Source: Hydrogenimonas sp. (GTDB lineage Bacteria; Campylobacterota; Campylobacteria; Campylobacterales; Hydrogenimonadaceae). From it: DNA of 32,926 nucleotides. The position numbers were made by a program, and so were the translations under genes. The notes beneath the pieces were generated by a model. The model saw only the letters and a list, made by a program, of their open reading frames with translations, searched no databases and had not been told where the DNA came from. The stretch spans positions 1 to 32,926 of the forward strand of contig QNYO01000062.1 of NCBI GenBank assembly GCA_003978765.1, written 5' to 3'. Positions 9,148-17,162 of this stretch are shown here, one piece after another. Within the stretch, counting starts at the first letter, position 1; each line of letters opens with the position of its first letter.

Positions 9148-9714
9148 TTATTCTACAAAATAACGTATCGACGCGAAACCGTCGGCTCCGGCGTTTTTGA
9201 CAGCTTCAATCTGATCATCTGTCACAATACCGCCAAGTGCAAAGAGTTTGATAGATATTTTATCTTTAATTTCTTTTAACTTCTCTAAACCGACAGGTGC
9301 CCCTTTTCCGGGTGTTGCAAAAATAGGACTAAAGGTTATGGCATCGGCACCATAACGCTCTGCCAATAACGCTTCATCAAGTGTATGGGTACTTACAATG
9401 GTCCATAAACCAAAGGATTTGGCATCACCAATTTCATGAAGGGCATTTGAGGGAAGATGAACACCATCCGCACCCAATCTTTTGGCTAAAGCACTATCGG
9501 TATGTAGTAGAAACTTAATCTCTGGATAGAGGGGTTTAAGCGAAAGAAAGCTCTTTGCTAAGGTTGCATAATCTGCTGTCTCTTTATCTCTTAAGACCAC
9601 CATATCAATCGGTTGAGAGCTCAACACTTGATAGAGGGTATGTTTGAGATAGGCAGGCTCTGAAGTGTAGTACTTCGGATCAGTGATCGCGTAACGTAGC
9701 ATCATGAGAGGCAT
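9148..9714 (-). CDS. ThiE/TenI-superfamily protein (thiamine phosphate synthase or thiazole tautomerase)
   Basis: A TIM-barrel of about 188 residues. Superfamily marks: [11 protein letters not shown] near the start, [19 protein letters not shown] (strand 2 with an R-x-K), [34 protein letters not shown], and the phosphate-binding ALGGI near the end. ThiE joins the pyrimidine diphosphate to thiazole phosphate. However, the usual NDR motif is LLHTD here and the HLGQ motif is HLPS, as I remember for TenI, so either assignment is possible. The longest frame starts at GTG 9747, but homology starts at MLRYAITD; ATGs at 9714, 9705 and 9702 all fit, and none has a clear Shine-Dalgarno. The start overlaps the upstream gene by 23-35 bases. 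No other thi gene is nearby. Confidence 0.8.
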   Translation of the reverse strand: MPLMMLRYAITDPKYYTSEPAYLKHTLYQVLSSQPIDMVVLRDKETADYATLAKSFLSLKPLYPEIKFLLHTDSALAKRLGADGVHLPSNALHEIGDAKSFGLWTIVSTHTLDEALLAERYGADAITFSPIFATPGKGAPVGLEKLKEIKDKISIKLFALGGIVTDDQIEAVKNAGADGFASIRYFVE

Positions 9715-9970
9715 TGAGTGATGCTTGGATCGATTCAAGAATCTCACGTTGGCGTTTTAGCTCTCTAAGCTTTTCAAACTGCAAAGATGCTACTTCCAAC
9801 ATGACGACCAAAAATAGACCGAAAAGTGAACCGATCATGCCAGCCATAAGGGCAACAATAAGACCAAAAGGGAGAAATGACCAGAAAAGGAAGATGGCAC
9901 CGAGCAGGGCCAAAGCCCATGCGGCACCAAGAAGAAAGCTGATAATTGTCTCAGCAAATCTCTGTTTCAA
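9680..9970 (-). CDS. Small two-helix membrane protein of unknown function
   Basis: Not recognised. The chosen frame gives 96 residues: two adjacent hydrophobic helices (FLLGAAWALALLGAIFLFW and the Gly/Leu-rich stretch after FGLIVALMAG), then a charged, coiled-coil-like tail (QFEKLRELKRQREIL). The longest frame starts at TTG 10024 inside atpB, with no ribosome site. TTG at 9970 lies 16 bases after the atpB stop and is preceded by GGAG at 6 bases, so it is the better start. Its position directly after ATP synthase subunit a recalls AtpI/AtpZ-like accessory proteins, but there is no sequence proof for that. Confidence 0.72.
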   Translation of the reverse strand: MKQRFAETIISFLLGAAWALALLGAIFLFWSFLPFGLIVALMAGMIGSLFGLFLVVMLEVASLQFEKLRELKRQREILESIQASLNASHDATLRDH

Positions 9971-9986
9971 AGAGAACTCCGCAAAA

Positions 9987-10667
9987 TTAGAGAGCCTCTT
10001 CTTCCAAGAGAACAGCTCCAGCAAGATAGACGTATGTCAAAATCATAAAGATGAATGCCTGCAAAATTGCAGAGAATGAGAGAAGTAAGAATGCTGGAAG
10101 TGGCACGATCCATGGTGCAAGCATAAGAAGAACCCAAAGGAAAAGATCGTCACCCTTGATGTTACCGAAAAGACGGAAAGAGAGAGAAATGATACGTGAA
10201 ATATGAGAGACGATCTCAATTGGGAACATCAATGGTGCAAGCCACTTAACTGGTCCCATGAAGTGTGCAAAGTAGTGAACAACACCATGTCTTCGGATAC
10301 CTTCAAAGTTGTAGTAGATGAAGACAATCAACGCCAATGTAAGCGTCATGTTGATGTTGCCTGTTGGAGACTCGAAACCTGGGATGATACCAAGAACGTT
10401 TGCGATAAAGACGATAATTCCGATGGTTGCAACAAGCGGAAGATACTTTCTCGCATTGGTTTCACCAATAACGTCGCGTCCCATTGCAACAACGCCTTGA
10501 AGATACGCTTCCATAATGTTTTGCGCACCAGTTGGAACAAGTCGGAGTGACTTTGTTGCCATTTTTGCAAGCAGTAGAGCCAATACAGCTGTCAAAAGTA
10601 CATGGGTCGTAAATACGAACGCATGTGAGTGGTTGATGGCTCCAAAAAAGGTAAATACACCTTCCAT
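9987..10667 (-). CDS. atpB: F1Fo ATP synthase subunit a
   Basis: Membrane stator subunit that forms the proton half-channels facing the c-ring. The 226 residues are almost wholly hydrophobic. The essential arginine is R165 in [15 protein letters not shown], and the last helices ([27 protein letters not shown]) carry the partly conserved Gln203. AAGGA lies 6 bases before the ATG. No other atp gene is here: atpB is separate from the atpFHAGDC cluster, as is common in Campylobacterota. It is the first gene of a run down to 2672 with gaps of at most about 31 bases and many overlaps. Confidence 0.98.
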   Translation of the reverse strand: MEGVFTFFGAINHSHAFVFTTHVLLTAVLALLLAKMATKSLRLVPTGAQNIMEAYLQGVVAMGRDVIGETNARKYLPLVATIGIIVFIANVLGIIPGFESPTGNINMTLTLALIVFIYYNFEGIRRHGVVHYFAHFMGPVKWLAPLMFPIEIVSHISRIISLSFRLFGNIKGDDLFLWVLLMLAPWIVPLPAFLLLSFSAILQAFIFMILTYVYLAGAVLLEEEAL

Positions 10668-10695
10668 TCGGCTTCCTTTGATCTGAATTTGTGCG

Positions 10696-10704
10696 ATTTT
10701 AGCA
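10696..10704 (-). promoter_or_regulatory. Extended -10 promoter candidate for atpB
   Basis: Minus-strand TGCTAAAAT is an extended -10 (TGn plus TAAAAT) ending 28 bases before the atpB ATG. A start near 10689 leaves a 20-odd base leader containing the AAGGA ribosome site. No clear -35 box was found. The 69-base gap to the upstream TIGR02757 gene is the only real space before the long atpB-to-ABC run, which supports a promoter here. Confidence 0.5.
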
Positions 10705-10736
10705 TAATCTCCATTAATCAGGCTTTAACAGAGTGC

Positions 10737-11498
10737 TTATATCACGCTTTTCTCTTGCCCAATACGATAAAGTGCAAAGTCATATTTGACAGGATCATCA
10801 GGAGAGAAAACTTTCAATCGCTCGGTCAACTCCACAGCCGCTTTCCAGTCATAAGTTTTACGCTCTAAAAGACCCAATTGACGGCTTACATGAAAGGTAT
10901 GGGTATCGAGTGGAATGATAAGATCGGCAGGTGAAACCTCCTGCCATCGCCCTAAGTCTAGGGCATCGTGACGCACCATCCAGCGTAAAAACATCATCCA
11001 GCGTTTATAAGGACTGGTTGGTCGTCCATTTTTGGGCAGTGAACCGATCAAAAAACGGTATCCCCTACTCTCATAATGGTTAACCTGCTCAAATCTCTGA
11101 ATCAGAGCAAAAACACCCTCAATGACTTGACCAGACTTTTGGTAAGCTTCAACAAACCTCTCCTTCAACTCCCCCTCTTCCAAACGACGCAGGGTTACAA
11201 AGATTTGAAAGAGATCTTCTGAAGATTGAAAGCGGTAGTAAAAAGGTGCCAATGCCTCTTTTAAAACTGCTTCATCACAATTGAGAAGCGAAAAGTCCAA
11301 CTTTTTAAGAAACTTAACAATGGCATTGGCGTTCCCATAACCAAAAAGGGCACAGAGTAAAATGGCACGATCATCCTCTAAATCTTTTGCCACTTGCAGA
11401 GGATCAGCACCCCCATTCAGAAGTTCAGAGGGATCATTACGCTTTTTAACCTCTGCTTCAAGCCTCTCACGCAAGCTTATAGAAGCGTTTTCGCTCAC
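10737..11498 (-). CDS. TIGR02757 family protein (DUF2400)
   Basis: Matches the conserved bacterial family TIGR02757 in its C-terminal half: LPKNGRPTSPYKRWMMFLRW, then MVRHDALDLGRW, then IPLDTHTFHVSRQLGL, and finally SPDDPVKYDFALYRIG. The family is distantly related to HhH-GPD DNA glycosylases, and its biochemical role is unknown. The longest frame begins at TTG 11510. GTG at 11498, four codons later, has GGAGG exactly 5 bases upstream, giving 253 residues (MSENASISLRERL...). It overlaps the end of rpoN by 32 bases, so it is probably co-transcribed with it. Confidence 0.85.
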   Translation of the reverse strand: MSENASISLRERLEAEVKKRNDPSELLNGGADPLQVAKDLEDDRAILLCALFGYGNANAIVKFLKKLDFSLLNCDEAVLKEALAPFYYRFQSSEDLFQIFVTLRRLEEGELKERFVEAYQKSGQVIEGVFALIQRFEQVNHYESRGYRFLIGSLPKNGRPTSPYKRWMMFLRWMVRHDALDLGRWQEVSPADLIIPLDTHTFHVSRQLGLLERKTYDWKAAVELTERLKVFSPDDPVKYDFALYRIGQEKSVI

Positions 11499-12723
11499 TC
11501 GATCCTCCAATCTTCATCTGTTTTCTATATTTGGTAATGGTTCGTCGCACCATCTTCACCCCAAACTTCTCCTCAATCATCTCCAAAAGCTTTTGGTCAC
11601 TAAAGGGTTTACTACGATCTTCAGAAGCAATGGTATCGGCAATAAACTGCTTAATGACCGCATTACTCACCTCTTCATCAATCCCTGCTGTAAAGAATGC
11701 CTTCATTGGGAAGATGCCACGGTCACACATAAGATATTTATTGGCAATGGCACGGGAAATTGTTGAGGGGTTATGATCAAACTCATCAGCAATATCTTTA
11801 AGCTTCATCGGGCGAATATCACCCCCATGAAAAAAGTCATACTGAAACTCAACAATCATCAACCCAATTTTATAGAGTGTCGCTTTACGCATCTGAAGAG
11901 CATCAATAAGGTCACGTGCCTCTTTAATCTTTTTACGGACAAAACTGTGGTCATTACGCGCCTCTTCAATATGTATATCGGGATAGAAGAGATCATTAAT
12001 GGCAACCTCGATTCCACCCTTTGTGGTTTTAATAATCAGATCAGGAATAATTGGGCTGGAGGGTTCAAGAATATCGAGTGCTGGAGGATTTTTAAAGGTG
12101 CGAATGACCCGAAGTGCTGCCTCATAATCGGGATGGTCACGAAATTGGCTAATCTGATCAAAAGATTGAAGCATCTTTTCAACCAATGAGTAGAGAGGAT
12201 CATCAATACCACTTTGACGCAGTTGGAAGAGCATAGCTTCGGGGGCATTTTTGGCACCCACACCTGGCGGATCAAGATAGGCGAATCGTTGGCGTATCTT
12301 CTCAACCTGTATGGCAGAGATACCAAAGCTTTTGGCGATTGTCTCAACGCACCCTTCAAAGTAGCCCTCAGTATTAATCTCCTCAATAATTGCGTAAGCA
12401 ACCGATTCACTCAATGGAGTTGGGAAAAGGGGTGCATTAATCTGTTCGGTAAGTAGTTCATAGAGTGACTTTTGGTGTGCTGTAAGTGCCTCAATCGTTT
12501 CTGTATTTGCAGAGAGATCACTCTGGTAAGGGTACGGAGAGGTAACACGACTTAATGGCTCTTCAAATCCTGATCGAACCTGAATATAGGGATTCTCTTG
12601 CTCATAAGCTCTCAGATGATCTTCAAGCTCTTCTAAACCAGCTTGTAAGATCGGAAGCCAACTACGTAACGTGTTAGAGAGTTTGCTCTTAACCTGTACG
12701 TTTTGGCTCTGTCGGAGTCTCAT
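11467..12723 (-). CDS. rpoN: RNA polymerase sigma-54 factor
   Basis: Alternative sigma factor. In Campylobacterota it usually drives middle/late flagellar genes. The 418-residue length fits the compact version of this phylum. Region I shows the Gln/Leu pattern (QILxxxL-like LPILQAGLEELEDHLRAYEQENPYI); the core-binding middle is followed by a helix-turn-helix region (KLKDIADEFDHNPSTISRAIANKY). The RpoN box is VRRTITKYRK (392-401), one residue from the classical ARRTVTKYRE pattern at several sites but with the core RRT.xKYR kept. The ATG overlaps the lptB stop by 4 bases. The lptB-rpoN linkage is widely conserved in proteobacteria. Confidence 0.97.
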   Translation of the reverse strand: MRLRQSQNVQVKSKLSNTLRSWLPILQAGLEELEDHLRAYEQENPYIQVRSGFEEPLSRVTSPYPYQSDLSANTETIEALTAHQKSLYELLTEQINAPLFPTPLSESVAYAIIEEINTEGYFEGCVETIAKSFGISAIQVEKIRQRFAYLDPPGVGAKNAPEAMLFQLRQSGIDDPLYSLVEKMLQSFDQISQFRDHPDYEAALRVIRTFKNPPALDILEPSSPIIPDLIIKTTKGGIEVAINDLFYPDIHIEEARNDHSFVRKKIKEARDLIDALQMRKATLYKIGLMIVEFQYDFFHGGDIRPMKLKDIADEFDHNPSTISRAIANKYLMCDRGIFPMKAFFTAGIDEEVSNAVIKQFIADTIASEDRSKPFSDQKLLEMIEEKFGVKMVRRTITKYRKQMKIGGSSERKRFYKLA

Positions 12724-13442
12724 AGCGTAAAATGCTCTCCAAGGTAGTATTTGATAACATCAGGGTGCGAGGCGATCTCCTCTGCACTCCCTTGTGCCAT
12801 CAGTTCACCCGATCGCATCACATAGGCACGATGGCAAATGCCCAATGTTTCGCGCACATTATGGTCGGTAATCAATACACCAATATCGAGTTCAAGGAGT
12901 TGACGGATTACATTTTGAATATCAATCACAGCAATGGGATCGACACCTGCAAATGGCTCATCAAGGAGAAGAAACTTTGGTTTGCTCACCAATGCCCGTG
13001 CAATTTCAGCACGTCGTCGCTCTCCACCGCTAAGCCGAATCCCTTTACGGTGACGAATCGGTTCGATATTAAAGAGTTCCAAGAGGTTTTCAATCCGCTT
13101 GTAGGCACTCTTTTTATCAAGCTTTGCCGCTTCTGCCGCAATCAATAGATTCTCTTCAACGGTCAAATCTTTAAAGATACTCGACTCTTGTGGCAAATAC
13201 CCGATCCCCATACGTGAACGGACATGAAGCGGATCTTTGGTCACATCAATATCATCGATATAGACATGCCCACTAGTGACACCAATCAGACCGCAGATCA
13301 TATAAAATGTTGTGGTTTTACCCGCACCATTGGGACCAAGCAGTCCAACAACCTCTTTGGTATTGAGCTCTAATGAGATCCCTTTGACAATCTCTGTCTT
13401 TTTGATCGTTTTACGAATATTTTCGGCACGCAAATTATGCAT
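12720..13442 (-). CDS. lptB: LPS export ABC transporter ATP-binding protein LptB
   Basis: Cytoplasmic ATPase that powers LptFG to extract lipopolysaccharide from the inner membrane. Walker A is GPNGAGKT (36-43), Q-loop Gln85 in GYLPQESSIF, signature LSGGE (137-141) with the Arg-rich ERRRAEIARAL typical of LptB, and Walker B LLLDEPFAGVDP (158-169). The ending YYLGEHF also fits the family. AAGGTGA lies 6 bases before the ATG. The start overlaps the tsaE end by 8 bases. lptA and lptC are not in the window. Confidence 0.96.
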   Translation of the reverse strand: MHNLRAENIRKTIKKTEIVKGISLELNTKEVVGLLGPNGAGKTTTFYMICGLIGVTSGHVYIDDIDVTKDPLHVRSRMGIGYLPQESSIFKDLTVEENLLIAAEAAKLDKKSAYKRIENLLELFNIEPIRHRKGIRLSGGERRRAEIARALVSKPKFLLLDEPFAGVDPIAVIDIQNVIRQLLELDIGVLITDHNVRETLGICHRAYVMRSGELMAQGSAEEIASHPDVIKYYLGEHFTL

Positions 13443-13854
13443 CCGTCGTCACCTTATATTGCCGTTTCCCCTCTTTTGGCGTAATCTCAACCACAGCAAC
13501 ATAAAAACCGTGCATACGCAAAAGATTCTCGAGTGCTTCATCACCCCACTCGATCAGATGCCATCCTGGCTCTTCAAGACTCTCTAACAATCCCATTGCC
13601 ATAAACTTCTCATTAGGACACTGGTAAAGATCGTAGTGATAGAGACCATTGTCATAAATCTGTTGAATCGAGAAGGTGGGAGATGTCACCTCATCAGAAC
13701 ACCCCTTGACTTTGGCAAGGGCTTTGGTCAGTGTTGTTTTACCTGCTGCCAAATTGCCACGTAAAAAGATGACAGCATCGTCGGGAAAAATCTCTTTCAT
13801 CTGCTCTGCTACGCTCATAAGACCTTCGAGCGGTGCTTCCATAACTGTTGTCAT
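13435..13854 (-). CDS. tsaE: tRNA threonylcarbamoyladenosine biosynthesis ATPase TsaE
   Basis: P-loop ATPase that works with TsaB and TsaD to install t6A37 in ANN-decoding tRNAs. The Walker A is GNLAAGKTT (33-41), where most homologs have GDLGAGKT. The switch region TSPTFSIQQIY, the HYDLYQ motif and the C-terminal IEWGD are all TsaE signatures. The length of 139 residues is usual. The gene overlaps trpD by 4 bases upstream and lptB by 8 downstream, inside a fully overlapping cluster. Confidence 0.94.
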   Translation of the reverse strand: MTTVMEAPLEGLMSVAEQMKEIFPDDAVIFLRGNLAAGKTTLTKALAKVKGCSDEVTSPTFSIQQIYDNGLYHYDLYQCPNEKFMAMGLLESLEEPGWHLIEWGDEALENLLRMHGFYVAVVEITPKEGKRQYKVTTDA

Positions 13855-14834
13855 AGTGCGTTGGAAACCTCTATAATCTTTTTCAATGCCTCTTTGGCAC
13901 GTCCCGAATCGATCGTCTCTTCAGCGATCTGCAAACCATCTTGAAAGTCGCGTGCCTTGCCATCAACGATTAATGCCGCTGCCGCATTAATCAGCACAAT
14001 ATCCCGTTTTGGCCCTCTCTCTTCACCAAAGAGAATTGCTGTCGTAATCTTCGCATTCTCCTTGGCATCTCCACCTTTGATCGCCTCCATCGATACACGG
14101 CGTATGCCATAGGCTTCCGGATCGATTGTAAGTGTATCAAGGCTTCCCTCTTCAACCATTTCGGCAACAGTGCGATCGCTAATGGAGATCTCATCAAGCC
14201 CGTCACAACTACTGACCACCATCGCTCGACGGCTTCCAAGCTTCTTCAAAGCTGTTGCCATCTTTGGAACAAATGTTGGGTCAAACACACCGATCAACTG
14301 CTTTTTGACATTGGCTGGGTTGCTCAAAGGGCCAAGGATATTAAAGATGGTACGGTGTGGGATCGATTTTCGTATTGGCATCACAAACTTCATCGCTGGA
14401 TGGTGATGAATGGCAAAGATAAAGGTAAAACCGCACGCTTCAAGCATCTTCACCTGCTGTTCTGGGGCAAGATCTAAACGGATACCAAGATGCTCAAGCA
14501 TATCAGCACTTCCTGACTTACTGGTAATTGAGCGGTTACCATGTTTGGCTACATAACAGCCAGCACCTGCCAATAGGAGTGAAACGGTTGAAGAGATATT
14601 AAAACTACCGCTCTTATCCCCACCTGTACCACAGTTGTCGATCAACTTCTCTTGTAAATCTTTAGAGACAGGGAGTTGAATCGCATGCGCACGCATCACT
14701 TCTGCTGCTGCAGCAATCTCATCGGCACTCTCACCACGCTCTGCCATCTCAATCAATAGAGTTCTTGCCTCTTCTTCTGCCATCTGACCACTAAAGAGTC
14801 TTTCAAAGGCACGTTTGGTCTCATCGTAGGTCAT
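13851..14834 (-). CDS. trpD: Anthranilate phosphoribosyltransferase
   Basis: Second step of tryptophan synthesis: anthranilate plus PRPP. The glycine-rich PRPP/Mg site is DNCGTGGDKSGSFNISS (about 66-82), followed by VAKHGNRSITSKSGSAD (95-111). The later acidic cluster SSCDGLDEIS binds the second magnesium in the family. The 327-residue length is normal, and no TrpG fusion is present. It is separated from all other trp genes and sits between an S4 RNA-binding protein and tsaE, with 4-base overlaps on both sides; its expression is therefore likely tied to housekeeping genes rather than to a trp attenuator. Confidence 0.97.
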   Translation of the reverse strand: MTYDETKRAFERLFSGQMAEEEARTLLIEMAERGESADEIAAAAEVMRAHAIQLPVSKDLQEKLIDNCGTGGDKSGSFNISSTVSLLLAGAGCYVAKHGNRSITSKSGSADMLEHLGIRLDLAPEQQVKMLEACGFTFIFAIHHHPAMKFVMPIRKSIPHRTIFNILGPLSNPANVKKQLIGVFDPTFVPKMATALKKLGSRRAMVVSSCDGLDEISISDRTVAEMVEEGSLDTLTIDPEAYGIRRVSMEAIKGGDAKENAKITTAILFGEERGPKRDIVLINAAAALIVDGKARDFQDGLQIAEETIDSGRAKEALKKIIEVSNAL

Positions 14835-15079
14835 CCGATCTCCTCCACATACTCATCTTTTGCACTTTTGGGAATCGTTTTTGTTGTAGGAATTTTAAGC
14901 ACCTTGTACTGCTTTGCGCCTTTGAGGTAACGTATCTCGATCTGATCGCCCACTTTGACCTCTTTACTCGGCTTAGCCTGCACACCATTGATAAAGACAA
15001 CACCACTTTTGACCATATCCTGCGCAATGGTTCGACGCTTTACAAGATTCACACTACTTAAATACTTATCGATTCGCAA
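14831..15079 (-). CDS. Small S4-domain RNA-binding protein
   Basis: An 82-residue protein that is mostly one S4 domain: MRIDKYLSSVNLVKRRTIAQDMVKSG, then VFINGVQAKPSKEVKVGDQIEI. This is the HslR/RqcP (YlmH/YabO-like) type that binds rRNA or the 50S-tRNA interface; whether it acts in ribosome rescue or stress response cannot be told from sequence. The start codon is TTG with GGAG 5 bases upstream; homologs begin with exactly this MRIDKYL, so the start is secure. First gene of the cluster down to 10737, divergent from mlaE. Confidence 0.9.
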   Translation of the reverse strand: MRIDKYLSSVNLVKRRTIAQDMVKSGVVFINGVQAKPSKEVKVGDQIEIRYLKGAKQYKVLKIPTTKTIPKSAKDEYVEEIG

Positions 15080-15180
15080 ATTTTCTCCAACTTTTTCTTT
15101 TATTTTATCGACTTGATGATTAAATTAAAGTTTTGAGCCAATCGCAATTGCCCTTTTTTCTCATTGATAGACAACTTTCA

Positions 15181-15197
15181 ATCACATACTTTGTGAT
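15181..15197. repeat. Inverted repeat overlapping the mla promoter (possible operator)
   Basis: ATCACA (15181-15186), five bases, then TGTGAT (15192-15197) form a perfect 6-bp palindrome that overlaps the proposed -35 box of the mla operon. The half-site order is opposite to a CRP site (TGTGA...TCACA). A regulator is only inferred. Confidence 0.4.
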
Positions 15198-15219
15198 GTA
15201 ACCAAATCTTCGATAGAAT
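15191..15219 (+). promoter_or_regulatory. Sigma-70 type promoter of the mla operon, apparently leaderless
   Basis: TTGTGA (15191-15196), a 17-base spacer and TAGAAT (15214-15219) make a good -35/-10 pair. The -10 ends six bases before the mlaE ATG at 15226, so transcription should start at or within a base or two of that ATG. No Shine-Dalgarno precedes the ATG. Confidence 0.55.
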
Positions 15220-15225
15220 AGCCCT

Positions 15226-16362
15226 ATGAGAGATGAAACCTTTATTCGTATCACAATTGCAGATGATCAAGCAATCCTCTTCTGTTCGGGTGAGTGGACG
15301 ATTGATAACCTTGATCGCATTGAACGCACCTATGAGCAACTAAAGCCCCAACTGATAAGTGTCAAAAGCGTTCTATTCGATCTTCAAGGTATCCAATCGA
15401 TCGATACAGGGTCCATGCTCTTTTTTATTACAATCCGCCAATCACTTCAACAGCACAAACATCTCCAAGCCTGTCATCTCTCTAAAGAGTTTTGTCGGAT
15501 GTTTCGACTCGTCAAACGTTTTACACAGCCAACACCACCACCCCAAAGAAATCTTTTTGACACAATCGTGCAACGCTTTCAACAGATTGGCAAAGCAAGT
15601 ACCGAGATCATTAAAGATCTTATACTCTTTCTCAATTTTATCGGTCAACTCACCGTGGCAACCTTTCATATGATACTGCATCCTTCCACCTTCCGTTTGA
15701 AAGAGACTGCCACCAATCTCTATAAAGCAGGCGTCACTGCTCTACCCATTGTTGCATTGAGTGCCTTTCTTGTTGGTATTGTTATTACCTTTCAAAGTGC
15801 TGTCCAACTCCAAAAGTATGGTGCCAATATTTTTATTGTCGAATTGGTCGGTATCTCTATTCCAAGAGAACTCTCCCCACTTATTACTGCCATTATTGTT
15901 GCAGGCCGAAGTGGCTCAGCTTATACAGCACAGATTGGGGTGATGAAGATTACTGAAGAGATTGATGCGATGAAGACGATGGGCTTTGAGATCTTTCGCT
16001 TTTTGGTCCTTCCACGGGTCATTGCAATGATGATTGCTCTACCGCTGCTCATCTTTTTTGCCGATATTGTCGGAATTTATGGTGGACTTCTTGTCGCCAA
16101 ACTTCAGCTTAGCATCACCCCAGCCCAATTTTTAGAACGCCTCCATGAAACGGTGGATGTTCGCCACTACCTTGTTGGTCTCTTTAAAGGTCCTTTTTTT
16201 GCACTGATTATCGCATCTGTTGGATGTTTTCGAGGCTTTCAAGTCTCCAGTAATACCGAAAGTATCGGACGCTATACAACCATGAGTGTCGTCAATGCCA
16301 TCTTCTTAGTGATTGCGATGGACGCACTCTTCTCTATTATCTTTACGGAGCTTGATATATGA
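15226..16362 (+). CDS. mlaE: MlaE-type phospholipid ABC transporter permease with N-terminal STAS domain
   Basis: Permease of the Mla/MCE lipid transport system in the inner membrane. Residues about 5-100 are a STAS-like domain (VLFDLQGIQSIDTGSMLFF), which in the textbook E. coli system is the separate protein MlaB; the fusion is common in Campylobacterota and chloroplast-type TGD systems. Residues about 140-378 are the MlaE fold, with FLVGIVITFQSAVQL, then GISIPRELSPLITAIIVAGRSGSA and the EEIDAMKTMGF coupling motif. No ribosome site is seen; the STAS fold begins by about residue 7, so a later start is unlikely. The stop overlaps mlaF by 4 bases. Confidence 0.93.
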   Translation: MRDETFIRITIADDQAILFCSGEWTIDNLDRIERTYEQLKPQLISVKSVLFDLQGIQSIDTGSMLFFITIRQSLQQHKHLQACHLSKEFCRMFRLVKRFTQPTPPPQRNLFDTIVQRFQQIGKASTEIIKDLILFLNFIGQLTVATFHMILHPSTFRLKETATNLYKAGVTALPIVALSAFLVGIVITFQSAVQLQKYGANIFIVELVGISIPRELSPLITAIIVAGRSGSAYTAQIGVMKITEEIDAMKTMGFEIFRFLVLPRVIAMMIALPLLIFFADIVGIYGGLLVAKLQLSITPAQFLERLHETVDVRHYLVGLFKGPFFALIIASVGCFRGFQVSSNTESIGRYTTMSVVNAIFLVIAMDALFSIIFTELDI

Positions 16363-17162
16363 CAAAACGTGAAGTGATTATGATTCGTAACCTTGAAACA
16401 CGATTTGGTGCAAAGGTGATTCATGAAGATGTTAACTTAACCATCTATGAAGGAGAGATCTATGGACTGCTTGGTGGCAGTGGATCAGGTAAGACAACAC
16501 TCCTTCGTGAAATGATTATGCTCCTACAACCCACCAAAGGAACGATCAAGGTTCTTGGATACGATCTAAAAAATATCTCCCGACAAGAGGCACAAAAACT
16601 TCGTAGCGAATGGGGGGTTCTTTTTCAATTTGGTGCACTTTTTACCTCATTAACAGTTGGTGAGAATATTGCCATTTGGCTCAAAGAATATACTAATCTC
16701 TCTGAAAAGATGATTCAAACCATTCTTCTTTCAAAGCTTGAGATGGTTGGCTTAGACCCATCGGTTGCAAAGCTCTACCCCAGTGAGTTGAGTGGTGGAA
16801 TGGTCAAGCGTGCTGCTTTGGCACGTGCATTGGTGATGGATCCCAAACTCCTCTTTCTTGATGAACCCACATCGGGTCTTGATCCTGTCAGTGCAGAGGC
16901 TTTTGATAAACTTATTACCGACTTAAGAGATCTGCTTGGGCTTACAATCGTCATGATCACCCACGACATTGACACGATTTTCAATGTCATTGATCGTATG
17001 GCAGTCCTTGGAGACAAGCATGTTGTGGCTGAAGGAACCCTCAAAGAGATCCTACAGATCGACCACCCCTTTATCCACCAATTCTTTGGTGGCAATCGTG
17101 CCAAAATGCGTATTCAAACTCTGGAGAAGCCATGGAAAGCAAAACCAACTATATCATCGTAG
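16359..17162 (+). CDS. mlaF: MlaF-type phospholipid ABC transporter ATP-binding protein
   Basis: Cytoplasmic ATPase partner of MlaE. Walker A GGSGSGKT (39-46), the Q-loop segment GVLFQFGALFTSLTVGENI (Gln90) typical of MlaF/Mkl proteins, signature LSGGM (144-148; Met instead of the usual Gln is normal in this subfamily), Walker B LLFLDEPTSGLDP (164-176), His202. The C-terminal segment IHQFFGGNR resembles the tail that bridges MlaF dimers. GGAG lies 8 bases before the ATG. The last 31 bases overlap mlaD. Confidence 0.94.
   Translation: MTKREVIMIRNLETRFGAKVIHEDVNLTIYEGEIYGLLGGSGSGKTTLLREMIMLLQPTKGTIKVLGYDLKNISRQEAQKLRSEWGVLFQFGALFTSLTVGENIAIWLKEYTNLSEKMIQTILLSKLEMVGLDPSVAKLYPSELSGGMVKRAALARALVMDPKLLFLDEPTSGLDPVSAEAFDKLITDLRDLLGLTIVMITHDIDTIFNVIDRMAVLGDKHVVAEGTLKEILQIDHPFIHQFFGGNRAKMRIQTLEKPWKAKPTISS

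Noticed and set aside
8721-9200. A 159-codon open frame on the plus strand opposite gatB and the ThiE/TenI-like gene.
   Set aside because: It is fully antisense to gatB, has no ribosome site or family signature, and its length follows from the codon bias of gatB.
11773-12189. A 138-codon plus-strand frame opposite rpoN.
   Set aside because: Antisense shadow of a strongly conserved gene, with a protein of low-complexity composition (many Asn, Ile, Lys) and no recognisable domain.
11467-12723. Search for a sigma-54 promoter (TGGCAC-N5-TTGC) near rpoN and in the gaps of the window.
   Set aside because: No gap showed both boxes at the right spacing; a TGGCACG near 10100 lies in atpB and lacks the second box.
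15181-15197. CRP/FNR-type site upstream of mlaE.
   Set aside because: The half-sites are in reverse order (TCACA then TGTGA) and the spacer is 5 bases, so it does not fit the CRP consensus.
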